From assembly GCA_002938315.1 (NCBI GenBank), contig PTLL01000015.1, positions 1-38,266 on the forward strand: DNA of 38,266 nt. Reading direction: 5' to 3'. Below, one piece after another: positions 16,443-23,750 of the stretch. Within the stretch, counting starts at the first letter, position 1, and the number at the start of each line of letters is the position of its first letter. Below the pieces are notes generated by a model. That model had not been told where the DNA came from. It did no database searches and saw nothing but the letters and a program-made list of their open reading frames with translations. A program made the translations under genes and the position numbers. This DNA comes from Alphaproteobacteria bacterium MarineAlpha3_Bin2. GTDB taxonomy: Bacteria > Pseudomonadota > Alphaproteobacteria > Rhodospirillales > Casp-alpha2.

Positions 16443-17627
16443 ATGACACTTCCTCTCGAAGGTGTCCGCATTCTGACGGTCGAACAGTACGGTGCCGGCC
16501 CCTTCGGCACCATGTGGCTGGCCGACCAAGGCGCCGAGGTCATCAAGGTCGAGCAGCCGGAAGGGGGCGATTATGCTCGCGTTTTAGGTCCCTATTGGTT
16601 CGACAACGGTGAAAGCCAATGGTTCCACGCCTATAATCGCAACAAGAAAAGCCTGACCCTGGACCTGGAAAGCAGCGACGGCCGGGCGGTGCTGATGGAC
16701 CTAGTGGCATCCGCCGACGCCTTGACGTCGAACCTGCGCGGCGATGTGCCGGAAAAGCTGGGGCTGACCTATGAACACCTGAAAGACGCCAATCCCCAAA
16801 TCGTTTGCGCCCATCTGTCCGCCTATGGCCGTGAAGGGACGCGGGCATCATGGCCCGGCTTCGATTACCTGATGCAGGCGGAAACCGGCTATTTCTCGCT
16901 GACCGGTGATCCCGACAATGAGCCGACCCGGTTCGGGCTGTCGGTGGTCGACCAAATGACCGGCGTCGGGCTAGCCTATGCGGCGCTTGCCGGCATTATC
17001 GGGGCCAGGGACTCGGGTGTGGGCGGCGACTTGGATATCAGTTTGTTCGATGTGGCGCTGTCCAATCTGGGCTATCCGGCAATGTGGTACCTGAACAACG
17101 GACACCTACAGCAACGCTTGGCCCGTTCCGCGCATCCGTCGCTGACCCCGTGCCAGATCTATAAGACCGCCGACGGCTGGATCTATTTGATGTGCAACAA
17201 GGAAAAATTCTGGCCGGTGCTGGCCGCGGCCCTGGGGCATCCGGAATGGGCCGACGATCCGCGTTTCAAGACCTTCAAGGAACGTTTCGAGGCGCGTCCG
17301 CTGATCCAAGACATGCTGGATGAGACGCTGTCGGCCAAAACCACCGCAGAATGGCTGATCGATTTTGCCGGCACCGTGCCGGCATCGCCGATCCTGGATG
17401 TCGGTGAGGCCATGGAAAATCCTTTCGTCAAGGACGAGGGCCGCCTGCAGGATATTGAACTGGAGGGCCATGGCACCTATCGTTACCTGCGCCCGCCGGT
17501 GCAAGCCGCGACCCCGGCGCCGGCCAACCCGGCGCCGAAGCTGGGCGAACATACCGACGATGTGCTGGCCGGTCTGGGTTACGATGAGGTCAAATTGGCG
17601 GCACTTAGGAAAGCAAAGGTGATTTGA
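16443..17627 (+). CDS. CaiB/BaiF family (class III) CoA transferase
   Basis: This is a 394-residue transferase. The N-terminus is PLEGVRILTVEQYGAGPFG, followed by ADQGAEVIKVEQPEGGD, both family hallmarks. The catalytic aspartate that forms the acyl-anhydride is probably D170 in LSVVDQMTG. The C-terminal domain includes SLTPCQIYKTADGWIYLM and a P-rich end region ending KLGEHTDDVLAGLGY. Class III transferases move CoA between carboxylic acids, for example succinyl-CoA to itaconate, mesaconate or citramalate, without an acyl-enzyme thioester. Here it is the only evident CoA-activating enzyme of the cluster, so it probably loads the substrate for the dehydrogenase, MaoC and CitE steps. An 83-base gap precedes it. 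Confidence 0.92.
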   Translation: MTLPLEGVRILTVEQYGAGPFGTMWLADQGAEVIKVEQPEGGDYARVLGPYWFDNGESQWFHAYNRNKKSLTLDLESSDGRAVLMDLVASADALTSNLRGDVPEKLGLTYEHLKDANPQIVCAHLSAYGREGTRASWPGFDYLMQAETGYFSLTGDPDNEPTRFGLSVVDQMTGVGLAYAALAGIIGARDSGVGGDLDISLFDVALSNLGYPAMWYLNNGHLQQRLARSAHPSLTPCQIYKTADGWIYLMCNKEKFWPVLAAALGHPEWADDPRFKTFKERFEARPLIQDMLDETLSAKTTAEWLIDFAGTVPASPILDVGEAMENPFVKDEGRLQDIELEGHGTYRYLRPPVQAATPAPANPAPKLGEHTDDVLAGLGYDEVKLAALRKAKVI

Positions 17628-17629
17628 AT

Positions 17630-18916
17630 ATGGGCCAATCTCAACCCCCGTCTCAATCCATGACACTTTCGGAAAAGATTATCGCCAAGGCCGCAGGGCT
17701 GGACTCGGTCAAACCGGGCGACATCGTCACCTGCGCCGTCGATGTGGCGATGATGCACGATTCCTCTGGGCCCAGGCGGGCTGGAAAAATGCTGGATGAG
17801 TTGGGGGTTCCCATTTGGGACAAGGATAAGCTTGTCGTCATCACCGACCATTACACCAATGATGAGGACCCCAACAGCGTCGAAATCCAGAAGATCACTC
17901 ATGCATGGGTGGCCGAGAAGCAGCTGCCCCATTTCCTGCCCGAACAAGGCATTTGTCATGTGGTGTTGCCGGAAAACGGTTTCCTGAAACCGGGCCTGTT
18001 CTGTGTCGGCGGCGACAGCCATTCGACCACCGCTGGCGCTTTCGGCGCTTTTATGGTCGGCATCGGCGCCACCGAACTGGCTAGCGTGCTGGCGACCGGT
18101 GAAATCTGGGTGCGGGTGCCGGAAACGCTGCGCCTGGATGTATCGGGGTGCTTGTCGGAGGGGGTCGCGGCCAAGGACGTCATTTTAAAGCTTTGCGGCG
18201 ATATCGGCATCATGGGCGCCAATTACATGGTCGTGGAATATGGCGGTGAAGCGGTCAAGGCGATGACCATCGATGAGCGCATGACGCTGACCAACATGGC
18301 CGCCGAATTGGGCGGCAAGACCGGCATCATCGCCCCTGACGAAACCACCGCCCAGTGGCTGGCGGCGACGGCGGCGTCGGGGGTCGATATCAAGACCTGG
18401 CAAGGGGACGCCGACGCCCCGGTGGCGAAGACCATTTCCATGGACGGCACAGCAATTTCCCCGCAGGTGGCGGCGCCGTCGAACCCGGAAAACGCCGCCG
18501 ATGTATCCGAACACGCCGGCACCCCTGTCGGCCAAGCCTATATCGGTGCCTGCACCGGGGCCAAGTTGGATGACCTCAGGATGGCGGCGGCCATCGTCAA
18601 CGGCCGGACCAAGGCCACCGGCACGCGTTTTTTCGTAGCCCCAGGGTCAAACCGCATCCGCGATGCGGCCGCCGATGAGGGAACCCTGAAAATTCTGGAG
18701 GACGCGGGCGCGACCATCCTGCCGACCGGCTGCGGCGGCTGCATCGGGCTCGGCCCGGCCCGGCTGGAAGAAAACATGACCGGCATTTCGTCGACCAACC
18801 GCAATTTTGTCGGCCGCGCCGGGGAAAAATCCTCAAAGCTGTATCTTGGCTCCGCCTATTCGGTCGCCGCCGCCGCCATCACCGGGGAAATCACCGATCC
18901 CCGAGAATTTTTATAG
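17630..18916 (+). CDS. 3-isopropylmalate dehydratase large-subunit (LeuC/HacA)-like aconitase-family protein
   Basis: The ATG at 17630 is preferred because AAGGTGA lies about 8 bases upstream; a TTG at 17624 overlapping the previous stop is the alternative. The 428-residue protein holds the [4Fe-4S] cysteines C308 (GACTG), C368 and C371 (GCGGC). It also has the GGDSHSTTAGAFGAF substrate loop (128-142) and the GIGATEL segment. The family hydrates and dehydrates 2-hydroxy acids: isopropylmalate, homocitrate, citramalate/methylmalate or dimethylmalate. The small subunit follows 10 bases later. No LeuA-type synthase is nearby, so leucine biosynthesis is unlikely and a catabolic isomerase is inferred. 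Confidence 0.92.
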   Translation: MGQSQPPSQSMTLSEKIIAKAAGLDSVKPGDIVTCAVDVAMMHDSSGPRRAGKMLDELGVPIWDKDKLVVITDHYTNDEDPNSVEIQKITHAWVAEKQLPHFLPEQGICHVVLPENGFLKPGLFCVGGDSHSTTAGAFGAFMVGIGATELASVLATGEIWVRVPETLRLDVSGCLSEGVAAKDVILKLCGDIGIMGANYMVVEYGGEAVKAMTIDERMTLTNMAAELGGKTGIIAPDETTAQWLAATAASGVDIKTWQGDADAPVAKTISMDGTAISPQVAAPSNPENAADVSEHAGTPVGQAYIGACTGAKLDDLRMAAAIVNGRTKATGTRFFVAPGSNRIRDAAADEGTLKILEDAGATILPTGCGGCIGLGPARLEENMTGISSTNRNFVGRAGEKSSKLYLGSAYSVAAAAITGEITDPREFL

Positions 18917-18926
18917 GGGAGTTCCT

Positions 18927-19430
18927 ATGAGCGATTCCAACGGGACCGGCCGCGCCTGGGTCTACGGCGATAACATCGACACCGATCAACTGGCGCCGAT
19001 TCATTCCTACAAGAACATGGAGGCCGAGGAAGGCTGCAAGTTTTGCCTGGAGCCGCTGGACCCGAATTTCGCAAGCGCCGTCAAGATCGGCGATATCTTC
19101 GTCGCCGGCAACAATATGGGGATCGGGTCTTCCCGGGAACAAGCGCCGCTGCACTTGAAGCTGTTGGGCATCCGCGCCGTGCTGGCCAAGTCCTTCGCCC
19201 GAATTTTTTACCGTAATACCTTGAATTTCGGGGTCCCGGCACTGGTGTGCGCGGAGGTTGACCGGATTAATACCGGGGACGAGCTGCGCGTCGATGCGCT
19301 CAAGGGCCGGATCGAAAACCTGAACACCGGGGAAACCCTAGAATGTGAGCCGTTGCCCGACCACCTGATGGCGATGATCGCCGATGGTGGGCTGATGCCG
19401 CATCTGAAAAACAAACTGCAACGGGAATAA
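18927..19430 (+). CDS. 3-isopropylmalate dehydratase small-subunit (LeuD/HacB)-like protein
   Basis: The 167-residue swivel-domain subunit starts at the ATG at 18927, which has AGGGGAG six bases upstream. Residues near the N-terminus read VYGDNIDTDQLAPIHSYKNM, the LeuD opening in which the D-T-D contributes to the active site. GIGSSREQAPL (near residue 72) is the substrate-phosphate/carboxylate loop in this family. The specificity loop, HSYKNMEAEE in place of the YLRT (IPMI) or YLRT-like (HacB) sequence, is unusual, so the side chain accepted is probably not isopropyl. It forms the active dehydratase with the LeuC-like subunit immediately upstream. Confidence 0.92.
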   Translation: MSDSNGTGRAWVYGDNIDTDQLAPIHSYKNMEAEEGCKFCLEPLDPNFASAVKIGDIFVAGNNMGIGSSREQAPLHLKLLGIRAVLAKSFARIFYRNTLNFGVPALVCAEVDRINTGDELRVDALKGRIENLNTGETLECEPLPDHLMAMIADGGLMPHLKNKLQRE

Positions 19431-19468
19431 AAGCGTGCAAGTGCAAGTTAATTGGCCGGGCCTCTAGC

Positions 19469-21103
19469 ATGTCTTCCCTTAAATCCGTTGCCGCCGCCGA
19501 TCTCAAGGCGATGATCGTGCGCGGGGATGAATTGGCGTTGTTGGACCTGCGCGAAGAAGGCACCTTCGGCGAGGGCCACCTGCTGTTCGCCGTACCCCTG
19601 CCGCTGAGCCGGCTGGAGCTGATCGTTGATGATTTGGTGCCGCGGCGCGACGTGCCCATTGTGTTGTGCGCCGGCGGCCCGGAAGACGGTGATTTGGTGG
19701 CGCGCGGGGCGGAACGGCTGATGGGCTTCGGCTATTCGGACGTTTCCTTCCTGGAAGGCGGGCTGGCAGGCTGGGCCGCGGCCGGGTTCGAGGTCTTTAG
19801 CGGCGTCAACGTGCCCTCCAAGGCGTTCGGTGAATTCATCGAGGTCAATTTCGAGACCCCGCATATTCCGGCGGCCGAATTGCAGGCCATGAAAGACCGG
19901 GGCGAAGATCTGGTCATCGTCGACAGCCGCCCCATGCCCGAATTCGAAAACATGTCCATTCCCGGCGGCATCGATGTGCCCGGCGCCGAACTGGCGCTCC
20001 GCATTCACGATATCGCGCCCGACCCGGATACCACCATTGTCGTCAATTGTGCCGGGCGGACGCGCTCCATCATCGGCGCCCAATCGCTGATCAACGCCGG
20101 GGTGAAAAATCGCGTCGTGGCGCTCGAAAACGGCACCATGGGCTGGCATCTGGCCGGGCTGGAACTGGCCAGGGGACAAACGCAATCGTTTACGCCGGTG
20201 TCCGACGAAGGCCTCAACCGCGCCCTGGAATGCGCCAAGGGCGTCGCCGCCCGGTTCGAGGTCCCTGAAATCGACATCGCCACGCTGGATAAATGGCGGG
20301 AAGACACGACCCGCACCCTTTATGTGCTCGACGTTCGCGGTCGCCGGGAATATGAGGCCGGCCACTTGGCCGACGCCAGGTGGGCGCCGGGCGGCCAGTT
20401 GGTGCAGGCGACGGACCGCACGGTCGGGGTTAAGGGCGCGCGGTTGGTGCTGGTCGATGACAACGGTGTGCGCGCCACCATGACGGCCTCGTGGTTGATC
20501 CAGATGGGATGGAACGACACCTATGTCCTCAACGATGCGCTGGAAAGCGGGCCGTTGGTCAAGGAATCGCACCAACCGCACGTGTTTGGGCTGGAGGCGG
20601 CTACGCCCGAAACGGTGTCGCCGCATGCGCTTTCGGCCCTCATGGTCGGCGGCGGCGCCATCGTCGTCGATTTGACTGACAGCCGCGATCACCGCAACGG
20701 CCACATCCCCGGCAGCCGTTTCGCCATCCGCGCCAACCTGCCCGGAAACCTCGATGCCATCCCCGACGCTATTTCCGGGGGGGCCAAGATCGTGCTGACC
20801 TCGACCGACGGGGTTCTGGCGCGGCTGGCGGCGGTGGACGCGATATTGTCGGGCCGCGACGTTAAGGTTCTCGACGGCGGCACCGGTGCCTGGGCCGATG
20901 CCGGCCTGCCCTTGGCCACGGGGTTCAAGGATGCCTTGGATGACACGGTGGATGTCTGGTACCGGCCCTATGACCTGGACGAAGGAAACGAGGAAGCCAT
21001 GGAAACCTATTTGACCTGGGAGGTGGGGTTGAGCGACCAGATCGAACGGGACGGCACCACCCGGTTCCGCAATTTTGCTGCCCCCCCGACTGCAAATACG
21101 TAA
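19469..21103 (+). CDS. Four-domain rhodanese-like protein
   Basis: This is a 544-residue cytoplasmic protein with four consecutive rhodanese homology domains, at about residues 1-115, 125-240, 265-365 and 375-480. Domain 1 has C67 in VLCAGGPEDGD and domain 2 has C194 in VNCAGRTRS, so these could carry a persulfide. Domain 3 has VDDNGVRAT and domain 4 has TSTDGVLAR at the active-site loops, with no cysteine. A tail of about 65 residues follows. Rhodaneses transfer sulfane sulfur, for example from thiosulfate to cyanide, thiols or proteins. Its location between an aconitase-type dehydratase and its dehydrogenase suggests a role in Fe-S or thiol chemistry linked to that pathway, or release of sulfur from a sulfur-containing substrate. 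Both are guesses. Confidence 0.88.
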   Translation: MSSLKSVAAADLKAMIVRGDELALLDLREEGTFGEGHLLFAVPLPLSRLELIVDDLVPRRDVPIVLCAGGPEDGDLVARGAERLMGFGYSDVSFLEGGLAGWAAAGFEVFSGVNVPSKAFGEFIEVNFETPHIPAAELQAMKDRGEDLVIVDSRPMPEFENMSIPGGIDVPGAELALRIHDIAPDPDTTIVVNCAGRTRSIIGAQSLINAGVKNRVVALENGTMGWHLAGLELARGQTQSFTPVSDEGLNRALECAKGVAARFEVPEIDIATLDKWREDTTRTLYVLDVRGRREYEAGHLADARWAPGGQLVQATDRTVGVKGARLVLVDDNGVRATMTASWLIQMGWNDTYVLNDALESGPLVKESHQPHVFGLEAATPETVSPHALSALMVGGGAIVVDLTDSRDHRNGHIPGSRFAIRANLPGNLDAIPDAISGGAKIVLTSTDGVLARLAAVDAILSGRDVKVLDGGTGAWADAGLPLATGFKDALDDTVDVWYRPYDLDEGNEEAMETYLTWEVGLSDQIERDGTTRFRNFAAPPTANT

Positions 21104-21114
21104 GGAAATCTATC

Positions 21115-22176
21115 GTGAAAATATTGATTCTGCCCGGTGACGGCATCGGCCCCGAAATTATGGCGGCGACGGTTTCGGCGCTGGAGGCGCTGGACGAAAA
21201 GTTCGGTTTGAAGCTGAACCTGGTCGAACGCGCCATCGGCCTGGCGGCGCATGCAGCCGAAGGCTCGACCCTGTCCGACGCGGTGATGGATGAAATCAAG
21301 GCGTCCGACGGGGTGATCCTGGGCCCCGCCGATACCTATGCCTACCCGCCCCCGGAAGACGGTGGCATCAACCCGTCGGCGACCATCCGCAAGCAATTGG
21401 ACCTGTACGCCAACATGCGCCCGTCCCGCGCCCGCGATGGCGTGCCTTGCCTGACGCCGGCCATGGATTTGGTCATCGCCCGGGAAAACACCGAAGGCTT
21501 TTATGCCGACCGCAATATGTTCCAGGGCTCAGGCGAATTCATGCCGACCGAGGACGTGGCGCTGGCGGTGCGTAAGATCACCCGCCAAGGTTCGCGCCGT
21601 ATCGCCGAGGCCGCCTTTCTATTGGCCAAACGCCGCCGCAAGAAAGTGACGGTGGTGACCAAGGCCAATGTCTTGAAAGTGTCCGAAGGGTTGTTCCTGG
21701 GCGAAGTCCGTGACGTCGCCAAGGCCCATCCGGAGGTGGCACTGGACGAAGTGCTCATCGACGCCATGGCGGCGTTGCTGGTGCGCACGCCTGATGCCTT
21801 CGATGTCGTCGTCACCACCAACATGTATGGCGATATCCTGTCCGACGAAGCCGCCGAGCTTTCAGGCGGCTTAGGCCTCGGCCCGTCGGTCAATGCCGGT
21901 GACGTTCACGGCGTCGCCCAGGCCGCCCACGGCTCGGCGCCGGATATCGCCGGCCTTGGCATCGGCAATCCGGTGGCGCTGATGAATTCGGCGGCGATGT
22001 TGCTGGAATGGCTGGGCGACCGGCACGGCAGGGAGGATTTGATCAAGGCTGCCGTCGCCTTCGATGCCGCCGTCGATACGGTCCTCGCCGATGCCGCCAA
22101 CCACACCCCCGACCTCGGCGGCACCGCAAAGACCGCTCAAGTGGGCGACGCGGTGGTGGCGGAGATCCAGAAATAG
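21115..22176 (+). CDS. Isocitrate/isopropylmalate dehydrogenase-family beta-decarboxylating dehydrogenase
   Basis: A GTG start lies 12 bases after the previous stop, with TAAGGAA upstream. The 353-residue protein opens MKILILPGDGIGPEI. Catalytic and metal residues are visible: R92 and R102 (ATIRKQLDLYANMRP), R123 and Y130 (ARENTEGFY), K183 (VTKANV), D216 (LIDAMA), D240 and D244 (NMYGDILSDEAAELSGGLG). The ENTEG motif is closer to isocitrate and homoisocitrate dehydrogenases than to leucine-pathway LeuB. The HGSAPDIAG loop suggests NAD+ preference. It would oxidise and decarboxylate the 2-hydroxy acid made by the LeuCD-like dehydratase, for example a 3-substituted malate to a 2-keto acid. Confidence 0.9.
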   Translation: MKILILPGDGIGPEIMAATVSALEALDEKFGLKLNLVERAIGLAAHAAEGSTLSDAVMDEIKASDGVILGPADTYAYPPPEDGGINPSATIRKQLDLYANMRPSRARDGVPCLTPAMDLVIARENTEGFYADRNMFQGSGEFMPTEDVALAVRKITRQGSRRIAEAAFLLAKRRRKKVTVVTKANVLKVSEGLFLGEVRDVAKAHPEVALDEVLIDAMAALLVRTPDAFDVVVTTNMYGDILSDEAAELSGGLGLGPSVNAGDVHGVAQAAHGSAPDIAGLGIGNPVALMNSAAMLLEWLGDRHGREDLIKAAVAFDAAVDTVLADAANHTPDLGGTAKTAQVGDAVVAEIQK

Positions 22177-22190
22177 TTTTCCACTGTTGT

Positions 22191-23549
22191 TTATTGGGCG
22201 GCGTTGGCCTTGGTCGGCGTCAGTGGCAAGGCGCAAAGGTCGTCGGTTTCATCCAGCCGCCACAGCTGGTCGAGATACGCCGCCGCGCCGTCTTCGCCGA
22301 GTACCGGGTTTGTGATCTCGAGGAATTTGTCCGTCAGTTCGTCGTCGGTTAAGGGATTGTCCGGATCACCCTTGCGGGTCGGTGCATAATGCTCCAGCGT
22401 TTCGCCTTGGGTGGTTTCGATGCTGATTTGGGCGGCGCGGCGCGACGGGAAACCGGCCTCGATGTCGGCATCGACGCTGAGATCGACCTTGGCGATCAAG
22501 TCCCGGAGCTCCCGGTCCTCAAGCAGGTCGGCGGAGAACGCATCCAGGCGGACGCGGCCTTTTTGGATCGCCATGGCGGCGCAATAGGCGAGGGAGAACT
22601 TGGCCTCGAAGATGGTCTGCGGGTCCATGTTACCGCAAATTTCGTGGGCCTTCTGGAAGCTGCCGACGCGGATTTTGGCGATGTCTTCGGGCTTGAGGTC
22701 ATGTTCTGCCCGCAACGCCAACACCCCATCGATGGCGGCGTGGGTATGGCCGCAGGCGGCGTGATTCTTAAACGTCATCCGCTCGATGGTGAACGATGTG
22801 TCCAATGCATCGGCGGCGGCGTTCCAATCCGGGTTGTTGCACATGGCGGCGCCGAAGCCGCGTTCGCCTTCCAGAATATCGATGACCCCGGTGACGCCCT
22901 GTTCCGCCGCCAGCGCCAGGGTGACGCCGGTTTGCGCCGCGTGCGCCGCATGCATGGGCTTGGCCATGGCTTCGCCGCGAAAGGCCTGTTGCAGGCCGGC
23001 GGCCATGGTGCCGGCGTTGGCCATGGCGTGTGCCATGCGGTTGGCGTCCAGGTCTAAGACCGCCGCCGCGCCCGCCGCCGCGCCGAAGGTGCCGATGGTG
23101 GCGGTGGTGTGCCAGTATTCGTAATGGGCCGGGTTGACGGCAACGGCCATGCGGTTGGAGACCTCATACCCGGCGATGACGCTGCGCAAGAAATCCGGAC
23201 CGCCCAAGCCCTTGGCCTGGGCCAGGGCCAACACCGCCGAGATCACCGGTGCGCCGGGGTGGTAGAGGCCGTCACGGTAAATATCGTCGAATTCGATGGT
23301 GTGCGACGCCGCGCCATTAATGAGCGCGGCGGTGCGCGGATCGGTGGTGTGCCCGGACGGATACAACAGGGCCTTGCCGGCACTGTCGGAAAAAGCCTCG
23401 GTCAGCAGCGTCGCCGGCGCCTCAAGCCCGCCCCGCAACGTCGAGGCGAACCAATCGATGACGGCGCGCTTGGCGGCGTGGATGGCGTCTTCCGGCAGAT
23501 CGGTGACCGTCAGCCCGGCGGCGTAATCGGCGAAACGTTGAAGTGCCAT
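22191..23549 (-). CDS. MmgE/PrpD family protein, copy 2
   Basis: The start is the ATG at 23549, preceded by a purine-rich GAGGAAGAGGGAA. A longer reading from 23681 includes unrelated sequence and is rejected. The 452-residue protein has the PrpD opening MALQRFADYAAGLTVTDLPE, INGAASHTIEFDDIYRDGLYHPGAPV near residue 80, and FKNHAACGHTHAAIDGV near residue 275. The motif histidine/aspartate region matches copy 1, but overall divergence is large, so a different substrate (methylcitrate, aconitate or another polycarboxylate) is likely. It is convergent with the dehydrogenase upstream (14-base gap) and followed on the other side by the TcuA-like gene. Its former operon partner survives only as a 3' scrap. 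Confidence 0.88.
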   Translation of the reverse strand: MALQRFADYAAGLTVTDLPEDAIHAAKRAVIDWFASTLRGGLEAPATLLTEAFSDSAGKALLYPSGHTTDPRTAALINGAASHTIEFDDIYRDGLYHPGAPVISAVLALAQAKGLGGPDFLRSVIAGYEVSNRMAVAVNPAHYEYWHTTATIGTFGAAAGAAAVLDLDANRMAHAMANAGTMAAGLQQAFRGEAMAKPMHAAHAAQTGVTLALAAEQGVTGVIDILEGERGFGAAMCNNPDWNAAADALDTSFTIERMTFKNHAACGHTHAAIDGVLALRAEHDLKPEDIAKIRVGSFQKAHEICGNMDPQTIFEAKFSLAYCAAMAIQKGRVRLDAFSADLLEDRELRDLIAKVDLSVDADIEAGFPSRRAAQISIETTQGETLEHYAPTRKGDPDNPLTDDELTDKFLEITNPVLGEDGAAAYLDQLWRLDETDDLCALPLTPTKANAAQ

Positions 23550-23566
23550 TTCCCTCTTCCTCTTCC

Positions 23567-23656
23567 TCAGAATTGTACGTCGTATTGTGTCGGATCGATA
23601 CAGGCTTCGACCAGCAACGGCCGGTTCACGCCGTGGGCGCGGGCGAACACGTCGTT
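23567..23656 (-). pseudogene. 3' remnant of a thiamine-diphosphate-dependent enzyme gene
   Basis: About 29 codons read VFARAHGVNRPLLVEACIDPTQYDVQF and end in TGA, 17 bases before the PrpD start. The P-x-L-x-E-x-x-x-D-P-x-x-Y pattern is the usual C-terminus of acetolactate-synthase or decarboxylase-type ThDP enzymes. Upstream of about 23656 the frame runs into the palindrome and the opposite-strand flavoprotein, with no further match. The spacing to PrpD is typical for an operon, so a larger gene was probably lost by deletion. Short match, so identity is uncertain. Confidence 0.4.
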
Positions 23657-23670
23657 CTGTAACCTGAAAA

Positions 23671-23682
23671 ATTGTATACAAT
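23671..23682. promoter_or_regulatory. Perfect palindrome ATTGTATACAAT, candidate GntR-type operator
   Basis: This is a 12-bp perfect inverted repeat between PrpD copy 2 (minus) and the TcuA-like flavoprotein (plus), about 69 bases before the latter's start. Its core TTGTATACAA is the form bound by many FadR-like GntR repressors. Near copies lie at 6817 and 10868. It is the best of the three sites. Confidence 0.55.
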
Positions 23683-23750
23683 CCGCCAATGCTGGGTCAA
23701 TATTGGGCCCGGAAGATTTGTAACTAGGCTTTTCAAAGGGTGTGGGATCA

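Noticed and set aside
19448-20704. A 418-codon open frame on the minus strand opposite the rhodanese gene
   Set aside because: The plus strand carries four rhodanese domains across the same bases. The antisense text is low in family-like motifs and lacks a ribosome site.
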